Below, in pieces: positions 1 to 5,788 of a stretch of DNA of 5,861 bases. Origin of the DNA: Chloroflexota bacterium (GTDB taxonomy: Bacteria; Chloroflexota; Dehalococcoidia; JACQUE01); contig JACQUE010000049.1 of assembly GCA_016210425.1 (NCBI GenBank), forward strand, positions 1 through 5,861, given 5' to 3'. The stretch's first letter is position 1; each line of letters begins with the position of its first letter. Position numbers and translations under genes: made by a program. The notes beneath the pieces are model-generated. The model had not been told where the DNA came from and did no database searches. It worked only from the letters and a program-made list of their open reading frames with translations.

Positions 1-16
1 GCGAACCGCCCCTACG
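1..16. repeat. Possible half of a GC-rich intergenic palindrome at the window edge
   Basis: The window opens with GCGAACCGCCCCTACG, downstream of the last gene. If the bases before the window are its reverse complement, this would be one arm of a long hairpin of the kind often seen dispersed between genes in high-GC genomes, able to act as a terminator. The other arm is not visible, so this is conjecture. The remaining bases up to 68 hold no gene or clear terminator. Confidence 0.2.
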
Positions 17-68
17 GAAGGCCATCGGAGCGACCGCCAGTGCGTCAACGATGGGCATCTATTGCCGA

Positions 69-698
69 TTACCACGCAGGGCTATTCCCCCAGCTATCGA
101 TGTACGTCACCTCGCGCAGGGGCTTGCGCGGCCCCTCGCCGAAGCGGCCCATCGGCCAGCCCATAGGGATCATGGCGGCGGTGACGACGTTCCGGGGGAT
201 GCCCAGCAGGTCCTTCACCTCGTCGTCGTGGAAGCTGTAGAGGGTGGTGAGGGTCGTACCCAGGCCTTCGGCGCGGGCGGCCAGCATCAGGTTCTGGACC
301 GCAGGGTAGATGGAGGATCCGGTGCGCACGTCGCCGCTGGCGCCGGGCGGCAACATGAGGCAGCAGAAGATGAGGACCGGCGCCTCGGCCATGTGGTCGG
401 CCAGGTACTGGGCAGAGCGCCGCGTGCGCTCGGCGGCAGCGGCCTGCTCAGGCGAGAGATCGGGCCGCTGGCCGTAGCCGGAAGCCATCAGGCGGCGCAG
501 GCCATCGCTGTACCATTCGGCGATGCGCCGCTTCTTCTCAGCATCGCGCACCACCACGAAGGCCCAGTTCTGCATATTGCCGCCGCTGGCGGCGTGGATG
601 GCCGCGTCAAGCACCCTCTTCACGAGGGCATCCGGCACCGGGTCTGGCTTCAACCGTCGCATCGATCGGAGGGTCGCAATGGCTTCGTAAACATCCAT
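69..698 (-). CDS. Nitroreductase-family flavoprotein
   Basis: This 209-residue protein looks like a complete nitroreductase-family oxidoreductase, a cytoplasmic and usually homodimeric FMN enzyme that uses NAD(P)H to reduce nitro, quinone or enone compounds. The N-terminal SMRR (12-15) fits the usual FMN-phosphate-binding arginine/serine motif. AASGGNMQNWAFVVVRD (36-52) corresponds to the family's SGGN-x-Q-x-W segment. YPAVQNLMLAARAEGLG in the middle is the typical central helix, and GWPMGRFG (180-187) is the usual C-terminal flavin-contacting loop. The ATG start is supported by GAGGAG eight bases upstream. The gene begins 25 bp after the degenerate-GGDEF gene and is probably co-transcribed with it. 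The substrate cannot be predicted and no link to polysaccharide synthesis is evident. Family assignment is firm; specificity is unknown. Confidence 0.92.
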   Translation of the reverse strand: MDVYEAIATLRSMRRLKPDPVPDALVKRVLDAAIHAASGGNMQNWAFVVVRDAEKKRRIAEWYSDGLRRLMASGYGQRPDLSPEQAAAAERTRRSAQYLADHMAEAPVLIFCCLMLPPGASGDVRTGSSIYPAVQNLMLAARAEGLGTTLTTLYSFHDDEVKDLLGIPRNVVTAAMIPMGWPMGRFGEGPRKPLREVTYIDSWGNSPAW

Positions 699-706
699 AA
701 GAGTTG

Positions 707-712
707 CTCCTC
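707..712 (-). promoter_or_regulatory. Ribosome binding site of the nitroreductase gene
   Basis: On the minus strand GAGGAG stands eight bases before the ATG at 698. It lies inside the 25-bp gap after the preceding stop codon and supports the chosen start. Confidence 0.7.
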
Positions 713-723
713 TGTCGGCCGGT

Positions 724-1578
724 TTAGGTTAGCACGCTCCGGTCGGCTATCTCCAGGTCAGCCGTCCGAGCGAACTGGAGGGCGGCTTCCGCCTCCCGCA
801 CTAGCTCATCTGCAGATGCGACATCCCTCGGAAACTCGGCGATGCCAACCCGCAGCTTTAGCTTCAAACGCTCTGCCACCTGCTCGCCTATCCTCTCTGC
901 AACCAAACGGGCTCCTTCCCTTGGGGTCTCGGGCAGGACCACCGAAAGCTCCCATTGGCCGTGGCGGGCCAGCGTATCCGCACCGCGCACCCTGGCCCTG
1001 ACAATCTCCTCCAGGCGTTCCAACAACTGCTCAGCCCGGTCGGGGCCAAGGTCCTCCACGGCCCAGTCCCACACATCAAACCCCAACACTAGAAGGCTCA
1101 GAGGGTGGCTGCGTCTGCGGGAGCGCTCAATCTCACCCTCGAGGCCATCTGCTACATAAGTTGGCGGCTGAGGTGTCTCCTTCTTGACGATATCTGCGGA
1201 CTTGGGGCTGACGTCGTTCGGACCCGCATCGTAAGAGAACACGCACTGGGCCACAGACCTGCAGAGCCAGGCAACAAGAAAGAACGAGAGAACACCTGTT
1301 ATAGCCTCCAGGTAGTGGCCGTGTATACCGCGAGAGATCTGTATCCCCCCGTAGAGACCGCTGGCTCCGAGGGCCGCAAATGCTTCGGGAGCCGGCAAGC
1401 GGGGTATAAGCGAGCTCACGGCGATCAGGAGGAGCAGGACCCAGCCCAGCCGGGCGGTATCGGTACCATCGACGAGGTCTATGGCGATTAGCGAACCGAC
1501 GATGGCCACCAGTAGAAGCCCCAACAGGAGCCCCAGCCGGGGGTCGCTACGGGCAGCCCTCATTCCAGGCAGATACAT
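724..1578 (-). CDS. Membrane protein with degenerate GGDEF domain (putative c-di-GMP receptor)
   Basis: The 284-residue protein has hydrophobic segments at about 15-36, 44-59, 66-80 (weak) and 91-111, then a charged linker (115-145) and a GGDEF-like domain (about 147-280). The GGDEF motif reads GQWEL (207-211), so the acidic metal ligand at its third position is a tryptophan. The first Asp of the usual DxD is glycine (LGFD, 165-168), and the GRNR tail is missing. Cyclase activity is therefore unlikely. R198-G-A-D201 lies nine residues before the motif, exactly where the inhibitory-site RxxD sits in GGDEF proteins. Membrane helices plus a dead GGDEF with RxxD recall PelD, but the GAF domain of PelD is absent. 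The ATG at 1578 is chosen over an upstream in-frame GTG at 1608, because GAGGGG precedes it by eight bases and the BcsB stop codon lies four bases upstream. Domain is confident; receptor role is inferred. Confidence 0.82.
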   Translation of the reverse strand: MYLPGMRAARSDPRLGLLLGLLLVAIVGSLIAIDLVDGTDTARLGWVLLLLIAVSSLIPRLPAPEAFAALGASGLYGGIQISRGIHGHYLEAITGVLSFFLVAWLCRSVAQCVFSYDAGPNDVSPKSADIVKKETPQPPTYVADGLEGEIERSRRRSHPLSLLVLGFDVWDWAVEDLGPDRAEQLLERLEEIVRARVRGADTLARHGQWELSVVLPETPREGARLVAERIGEQVAERLKLKLRVGIAEFPRDVASADELVREAEAALQFARTADLEIADRSVLT

Positions 1579-1582
1579 GCTC

Positions 1583-4237
1583 TTAGCCCCTCGATTGGCC
1601 CCGCGCACGAGACCTAAGCACCACTAGGACGAGTGAGACTATTACCATAAGGCCAACGATCCCCGTCGCCGCCTCGGGCAGCGGCACGCTCCTTGCTTCC
1701 TGGGGCCGCTCCTCGCCTACTATATCGAAGCTGACAACCCTGTTCGTCTGGGCGATGGTCGCCAGGTTGCCCTTCAAGCCTCCCTTGCCGATAGCCGCTG
1801 ACGCCCATGCTATGGTCTCCGGAGAGCTCCCTGAGATCACCAGTAATGCCCTCTCCTTGTTCCAGGGCGATGGCATAATCTCGACAGCCCCGATCTGAGG
1901 CTCAGAGTCCATTGCGATAAGCGTTTCCAACCGTCGCTTGAAGGCAACTCCACCCTCGTCAGCCCGCAGTGCAGGTAGAGCCTCCGGCAGGCGGAAAACA
2001 GGGTTTGCCTCCCAGGGCCCGTAGAAGATGAGGTCGCTCCGCGATCTCGTCGTCTCATCTAGCTGACTGATGGGCATCGCCGGCAGGATCACGAGATCGC
2101 CGGTGGAGCGCCTCCCCAGTTCAAAAGCCATCTGGAGGGCTTCCTGCCACTGCGAAGGATCATCCGGCAATATGAGTGTGGTGCCCGGCTGCGCCGCTCC
2201 CGACATCACTCTCGAGGAGAGGAACGGGAAAGGCAGCAACGATAGGTCCAATTGCGCGCTGGGGCCGGGGGGCGGAAGGTGGATCAGCGATTTGGAGTAG
2301 ATGGTGACCCAGCCGCTGGACGAGTCGATCTGCTCGCATGGCCCCCCTTTGCCCTGTAACGTAGCGCGTACCGATAGGCCGTTCTGGCCGGGTCTTAAGA
2401 CGATGGCCGGAAGAGGGACGCGCACGATCGTGGGACCGACGTTGCTGTCGTCCAGAGGCACGCTTTGGATGGGCTGACCGTTCAGGTCAAGGCGGAGCGA
2501 GGACATCGCTGAGCTGATGAGGGGCGAATGAGCCAGAGCGAGGTCAAGGTAGGCCGTCCCAGCCGGGTTCGATGCGGGCGCGCCAAAGTTGACTGTGGGG
2601 CCCGAAAGCTCCCCAGGTCCGGAGAGCGTCGTATCCGACAAACCACTCTGGGCGAAGGTTATCTCCTGGCTCCCGTCGCGGCGGCGTTCAACTGCCGGCT
2701 GCGGAGGCTGGGGGTCATCCTTGACTACCACCCGGGCACCGTTCAAGGCACCCATGTATGTCCTAGCGGCGAGCATCATCCCCGCACGCCGCACCGCCTG
2801 CTCTGTCGCCCCCGTAACAATGAGGGCAGCGTTCCTATTGTTCCAAGGAGATGTTATCTCCTGCAGGAGCCCCTCTTCGGCGCCGAGACGCTGCCCTCGG
2901 GACGAGAGCCCCACTACGCCATCCTTCCCCTTGACGACTTCAAGCCCAGCCGCATCCCGAACCTCCTGAGGTAACGCCAGGCTTTCGGCCTTCCCAACGA
3001 AGATCAAGCTGGCGCGCTCCCTGACCTCCGGATCCATCTGCCCCGTCATGGCCATCCTCGTCCTCACCTGCTTGCTCCTGGCCATCTGCCCAAGCTTCGC
3101 AGCGATGCTGGCGGCCACGGTGAACTCATTTGCCGAAGGGCTGGCGGGCAGTACGAAGTACACCTCGTCCGGCCACGGCAAGGCAGGCCGCACAAAAGGA
3201 CTCGGGTATTCCGAGAGTTCGGGCTGAAGAGATGGCCTGGTAGGCGTAGCAGAGGCGTAGTCGTAGTGGATAGCCGAATCGCCCAAGATAGTGAGGCTAG
3301 CAGCCGGATTCCCCCAGTCATCGGCGCAGGCTCCTTCAGTCACGCGCATCTGCACAAGAAGCTTCACGCGGTTGATGGTGTCCAGCATGCGCTCCCTCGG
3401 TAGCTCAACCTTGACCTCGCCGTGCCGCGCGTTCTCAGGCGTCAGGCGGAAACCACCAACAAGCACGCCGTTCAACTGGACGGTCATCGTTGAGAGGCTG
3501 GCGACCAGCAGGTCCGAATGGCTGAAAACGAGGGTCAGGTAGTTCTTATCGCCCACGGGGTAACCTCCGGGGCCTGGAAAGGCAAGATCAAGACTGCGCT
3601 GGATGCCCTTGACCGTGGTGTCGCCATAGCCCAGGCTCTTTAGGGTGATGTCGGGTGACGGGGCTGGCTTAGATGGTTGGACCTTAACTTCGGCTGGCTT
3701 GGCAGGCTCGGAGGTTTTGAGAGAATCCGGGGACTTTAGCGAGGCAGCCTCAGGCTGAAGCACCTCAGGAGTGGAAGCTACTTTCCTCGCTATTTTTATG
3801 TTGGATATTGTGATTGGCCCCGGCGAGTCGGCGTAAAAGGCGAGGGGCAGGATGATGTCGGGGCCGGAAGCTATAGGACGCCGTCCCTTCAGGTACTCCA
3901 CGATCGCTGGAGCAAGGTCCCCGGCGGTCTTTGTACCCTTCAGTTCCCCCTGATTCGTCCATTCCCGCGTGCCGTCGTCCCCCACGTCAACGGCCACGTT
4001 CTTAACGGGATTGGGGCTGCTTGCAACATCCAGGAAAGCTGAGGCGACGGTCCAATCTGCAGGGAGCTTCAAGTAAACGATGTTGGGTGCGCCAGGGGTA
4101 GTCAAGCCAAGGACAAACTGGGAGGAGCCATCGGCGAGGGTGGTAATCATCGGACTCGGGGGATCGGCGTGCGCCACCTGGACAAGGAGACTCGCCAGCA
4201 CTGCCAGGAGCAGCGGACGGAGGAGATGTCTACGCAT
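1583..4237 (-). CDS. bcsB: BcsB-like cellulose/polysaccharide synthase regulatory subunit
   Basis: BcsB is the exported partner of cellulose synthase BcsA: it is anchored in the cytoplasmic membrane and guides the emerging glucan. This 884-residue protein starts with a Sec signal peptide (RR at 2-3, hydrophobic core 9-21, VAHA cleavage site near 24). An extra beta-rich region (25-150) and a Pro/Ser/Lys-rich linker (about 156-198) follow. The BcsB core then has two repeats, each a carbohydrate-binding-like domain and a flavodoxin-like domain. Repeat 1 has VQLNGVLVGG (253-262) and SPWNNRNAALIVTG (463-476); repeat 2 has LDLNGQPIQS (583-592) and SPWNKERALLVISG (790-803). One helix (857-875) and a basic tail end the protein. 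It is longer than the 700-800 residues of proteobacterial BcsB. The ATG at 4237 is chosen because it gives the signal peptide; an ATG-like start 48 codons earlier would run into the neighbouring gene. No BcsA is visible nearby, so the polymer may not be cellulose. Confidence 0.88.
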   Translation of the reverse strand: MRRHLLRPLLLAVLASLLVQVAHADPPSPMITTLADGSSQFVLGLTTPGAPNIVYLKLPADWTVASAFLDVASSPNPVKNVAVDVGDDGTREWTNQGELKGTKTAGDLAPAIVEYLKGRRPIASGPDIILPLAFYADSPGPITISNIKIARKVASTPEVLQPEAASLKSPDSLKTSEPAKPAEVKVQPSKPAPSPDITLKSLGYGDTTVKGIQRSLDLAFPGPGGYPVGDKNYLTLVFSHSDLLVASLSTMTVQLNGVLVGGFRLTPENARHGEVKVELPRERMLDTINRVKLLVQMRVTEGACADDWGNPAASLTILGDSAIHYDYASATPTRPSLQPELSEYPSPFVRPALPWPDEVYFVLPASPSANEFTVAASIAAKLGQMARSKQVRTRMAMTGQMDPEVRERASLIFVGKAESLALPQEVRDAAGLEVVKGKDGVVGLSSRGQRLGAEEGLLQEITSPWNNRNAALIVTGATEQAVRRAGMMLAARTYMGALNGARVVVKDDPQPPQPAVERRRDGSQEITFAQSGLSDTTLSGPGELSGPTVNFGAPASNPAGTAYLDLALAHSPLISSAMSSLRLDLNGQPIQSVPLDDSNVGPTIVRVPLPAIVLRPGQNGLSVRATLQGKGGPCEQIDSSSGWVTIYSKSLIHLPPPGPSAQLDLSLLPFPFLSSRVMSGAAQPGTTLILPDDPSQWQEALQMAFELGRRSTGDLVILPAMPISQLDETTRSRSDLIFYGPWEANPVFRLPEALPALRADEGGVAFKRRLETLIAMDSEPQIGAVEIMPSPWNKERALLVISGSSPETIAWASAAIGKGGLKGNLATIAQTNRVVSFDIVGEERPQEARSVPLPEAATGIVGLMVIVSLVLVVLRSRARGQSRG
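1587..1592 (-). promoter_or_regulatory. Ribosome binding site of the GGDEF-like gene, inside the end of the BcsB gene
   Basis: GAGGGG on the minus strand lies eight bases before the ATG at 1578 and within the last codons of the BcsB-like gene. It decides the start in favour of 1578 over the GTG at 1608, which has only a weak AGG upstream. The arrangement suggests translational coupling with the BcsB-like gene. Confidence 0.6.
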
Positions 4238-4268
4238 AGGCCCCGAATATCCTGAACCAGGGTTATGG

Positions 4269-4619
4269 TTAGCTTCTTGCCAGAAGGGCCACGCCTCCGC
4301 AGATGACGAGCAGGGCCAGCCAGCGCGCCGGCGACACCTGTTCCCTGAAGAACGTGGCGGAGGCCACGACGACCAGGACATAACCCAGAGAGAGCATAGG
4401 ATAGGCGTAGCTTAGGGTTACCTTCGATAAGATCAGGAGCCACAGGAGCGAAGAGAGGGCGTAGATGGCCAGACCCACAAGGACCATCGGCGTGGTCAGC
4501 GCCCGGATCAGGAATGAGCCAGGGCTCCCCGGCTCAACGTTCGAGACGCCGCTTTTTAAGGAAAGCTGGCCTAACACCCCCAGGAGAACTGAACCCAGGA
4601 TCAGAGGCAACCACTTCAC
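4269..4619 (-). CDS. Small four-helix SMR/EamA-type membrane protein (ArnE/ArnF-like)
   Basis: This 116-residue protein has four hydrophobic segments (about 3-22, 43-65, 70-92, 97-115), the size and topology of small multidrug resistance proteins and half-size EamA transporters. GQLSLKSG (17-24) in helix 1 matches the GQ-x-x-x-K signature common in EamA and ArnE/ArnF-like proteins. The helix-1 glutamate essential for proton-coupled drug export in EmrE is not present; the corresponding region reads LLGVLGQ. SYAYPMLSLGYVLVV (70-84) and FFREQVSPARWLALLVI (90-106) are also typical of the DMT superfamily. Translocation of a lipid-linked sugar fits better than drug export, especially 31 bp before a BcsB-like gene, but the substrate is inferred. 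The start is GTG, supported by AAGGAG six bases upstream. It probably works as a dimer in the cytoplasmic membrane. Confidence 0.83.
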   Translation of the reverse strand: MKWLPLILGSVLLGVLGQLSLKSGVSNVEPGSPGSFLIRALTTPMVLVGLAIYALSSLLWLLILSKVTLSYAYPMLSLGYVLVVVASATFFREQVSPARWLALLVICGGVALLARS

Positions 4620-4625
4620 GCGTTG

Positions 4626-4631
4626 CTCCTT
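4626..4631 (-). promoter_or_regulatory. Ribosome binding site supporting the GTG start at 4619
   Basis: AAGGAG lies six bases before the GTG on the minus strand, an ideal Shine-Dalgarno sequence that fixes the non-ATG start. The TAA of a possible 27-codon upstream ORF (4632-4630) overlaps it. Confidence 0.75.
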
Positions 4632-4713
4632 ACGCTATCCCTCGCTCCAAGCTGGTCATACCCGGCTGTTCGAGGGCCTTCAGGCTGCTAAAGATACTAT
4701 CTGATATACCCAT
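4630..4713 (-). CDS. Possible 27-residue leader ORF upstream of the SMR-like gene
   Basis: Within the 164-bp gap between the coiled-coil gene and the SMR-like gene, an ATG at 4713 opens a 27-codon frame. It encodes a mildly amphipathic peptide starting MGISDSIFSSLKALEQ and ending at a TAA that overlaps the AAGGAG of the next gene. A stop codon in that position could couple translation of the two. Its own ribosome binding site is weak (GGA about six bases upstream), and a frame of this length is easily found by chance. No homologue is recognised. The rest of the gap (4714-4783) shows no clear terminator or strong promoter. Confidence 0.2.
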   Translation of the reverse strand: MGISDSIFSSLKALEQPGMTSLERGIA

Positions 4714-4783
4714 GGATCGTCCAGTGCCACGCCGAAAAGGCTCCCACCATGCTCGCGCCGGAAGCTAATCCACCTAGCCAATT

Positions 4784-5650
4784 CTAACCGGCACCGGAGC
4801 CGCCGACCCTGGTGCCCAGGCTTTCGACGACCGCTTCAATCCGGCCAGGGGAATCCTCGATAACGCGGACTTGCCAGTCGGGGAGTTCGCGTAGGCAGGC
4901 TGAGAGAGGGATATCCCCTGAGTAAACGGCGGCCAGATGGAGGACCCCCTTTTGAAAGCTCTGTGATCTCAGTTCAGACAGACCCGGCAGCGCCCGCACG
5001 GCATTAAGAAACCTGGCGATGGTATCGAAATGTGAGAAGGGGGAGACGATAATTTCCATCCGATTATATCCCCAACCATCTGCTGGCGCACCGTCATTAG
5101 AAGGCCATCGGGATGTGACAGGGACGCTGATGGGGCGCAGGGCCTCCTGATTCAATTCGTCTGCGGCTCGCCGCTCTCCTTCGAGACGGCCCTCCTCTTC
5201 CTGGTCGCTTATCTCGCTGTCACTCCTTGCGCCTTCCTCGGCGCCGCTGGGGCTACTTTCGGCGGCGGCCAATGTTCGAACGTCCAGCAGCCGCTCGTAA
5301 AAAGAGAGGCGTTTGTTGGCCGCTTCCAGACTTTCGACAAGCTGCTGGCTCTGCGATCTGACCTCGCGGAAGGCCTTGCCGAACGTCTCCTGAAGGCTCG
5401 CAAGCCTCCCCCGCGTCTCCTCCAGATCCTTCGCCTGCCGCTGGAAGCTCTCTTCCAGCGACGTTAGGGCGTTGCCGGAGAGGTCTTCATAGTAGCTCAG
5501 CTTCTTATTGGCTTCGGCGAGGGCCTGCTCCAACTCGACGTTCCTCTTTCTTAAGACCTGGACCGCGTCGATAGCCCTATCCAGAAGGGCATCAAGTGCT
5601 TCCCGGACACCCCCTGTAATGCCTTCGCGCGCGCTTTCGTCACCTGCCAT
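4784..5650 (-). CDS. Coiled-coil protein with C-terminal alpha/beta domain, function unknown
   Basis: I do not recognise a named family for the full 288-residue protein. Residues about 15-125 are rich in heptad-like Leu/Glu/Lys/Arg patterns and should form a long coiled coil. Inside it, ALAEANKKLSYYEDL (43-57) recurs as SLEAANKRLSFYERL (107-121), 64 residues later. A low-complexity acidic linker (about 128-195) follows. The C-terminal domain (198-280) begins MEIIVSPFSHFDTIARF; its predicted strand-helix-strand-strand-helix-strand order, with LHLAAVYSGDIPL in the middle, suggests a small ferredoxin-like fold. There is no signal peptide or membrane helix, so it is probably cytoplasmic. The ATG at 5650 is the only reasonable start; AGGAG lies upstream at a rather long spacing of 12 bases. 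As first gene of the cluster it may be a scaffold or regulator of the envelope genes after it, but that is only inferred from position. Confidence 0.75.
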   Translation of the reverse strand: MAGDESAREGITGGVREALDALLDRAIDAVQVLRKRNVELEQALAEANKKLSYYEDLSGNALTSLEESFQRQAKDLEETRGRLASLQETFGKAFREVRSQSQQLVESLEAANKRLSFYERLLDVRTLAAAESSPSGAEEGARSDSEISDQEEEGRLEGERRAADELNQEALRPISVPVTSRWPSNDGAPADGWGYNRMEIIVSPFSHFDTIARFLNAVRALPGLSELRSQSFQKGVLHLAAVYSGDIPLSACLRELPDWQVRVIEDSPGRIEAVVESLGTRVGGSGAG

Positions 5651-5730
5651 CTTGGAGAGCGACTCCTGACGACATACTGCCTTGACTTGAATAACCGACT
5701 GAGACCGACAAACAGCTTGCCATCCTTCCT

Positions 5731-5759
5731 TATATACCGCATATGCCTGAAACTGTAAA
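5731..5759 (-). promoter_or_regulatory. Candidate sigma-70-type promoter for the gene cluster
   Basis: On the minus strand TTTACA (5759-5754; five of six matches to TTGACA) is followed after 17 bp by TATATA (5736-5731; four of six matches to TATAAT). The site is about 80 bp upstream of the ATG at 5650, in a locally AT-rich stretch of otherwise GC-rich DNA. It implies a leader of about 75 bases. No clear gene occupies 5651-5861 on either strand. Confidence 0.5.
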
Positions 5760-5773
5760 CAAGCTAAAGGGGT

Positions 5774-5788
5774 AGATTCTGGGAATCT
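5774..5788. repeat. Short perfect inverted repeat upstream of the promoter
   Basis: AGATTC and GAATCT form six-base arms around a three-base centre (TGG on the plus strand). The repeat lies 14 bp upstream of the candidate -35 element, where an activator or other dimeric regulator could bind. A hairpin role is less likely because there is no T-run. The regulator is unknown, and a 6+3+6 palindrome can arise by chance. Confidence 0.3.

Larger units (their letters stand above)
69..5759 (-). other. Probable operon: coiled-coil, SMR-like, BcsB-like, GGDEF-like, nitroreductase
   Basis: All five genes are co-directional. Gaps are 31 bp (SMR-like to BcsB-like), 4 bp (BcsB-like to GGDEF-like) and 25 bp (GGDEF-like to nitroreductase), with no visible terminator between them. 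The 164-bp gap after the coiled-coil gene is the only place where a second promoter could easily fit. Co-transcription of the last four genes is therefore likely and of all five plausible. Confidence 0.55.

Noticed and set aside
51..1001. Long plus-strand open frame of 316 codons
   Set aside because: It lies antisense across the nitroreductase and the GGDEF-like gene, both with clear family motifs. Its translation is low-complexity Gly/Ala/His/Arg-rich, typical of a shadow frame in GC-rich DNA.
724..1578. Active diguanylate cyclase
   Set aside because: The catalytic motif is GQWEL rather than GGDEF/GGEEF and the first metal-binding aspartate is replaced by glycine.
1579..1608. GTG start ten codons upstream for the GGDEF-like gene
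   Set aside because: It overlaps the end of the BcsB-like gene and has a weaker ribosome binding site than the ATG at 1578. It remains possible but less likely.
2528..2974. Plus-strand frame of 148 codons inside the BcsB-like gene
   Set aside because: It is antisense to a well-supported coding region and has no recognisable domain or good ribosome binding site.
4238..4381. 48-codon N-terminal extension of the BcsB-like gene
   Set aside because: It overlaps the SMR-like gene by more than 100 bases and would bury a clear signal peptide inside the protein.
5551..5742. 63-codon minus-strand frame starting MRYIRKDGKLFVGL
   Set aside because: Its first 30 codons lie in the leader and the rest overlaps the coiled-coil gene in another frame. 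No family resemblance or convincing ribosome binding site was seen.
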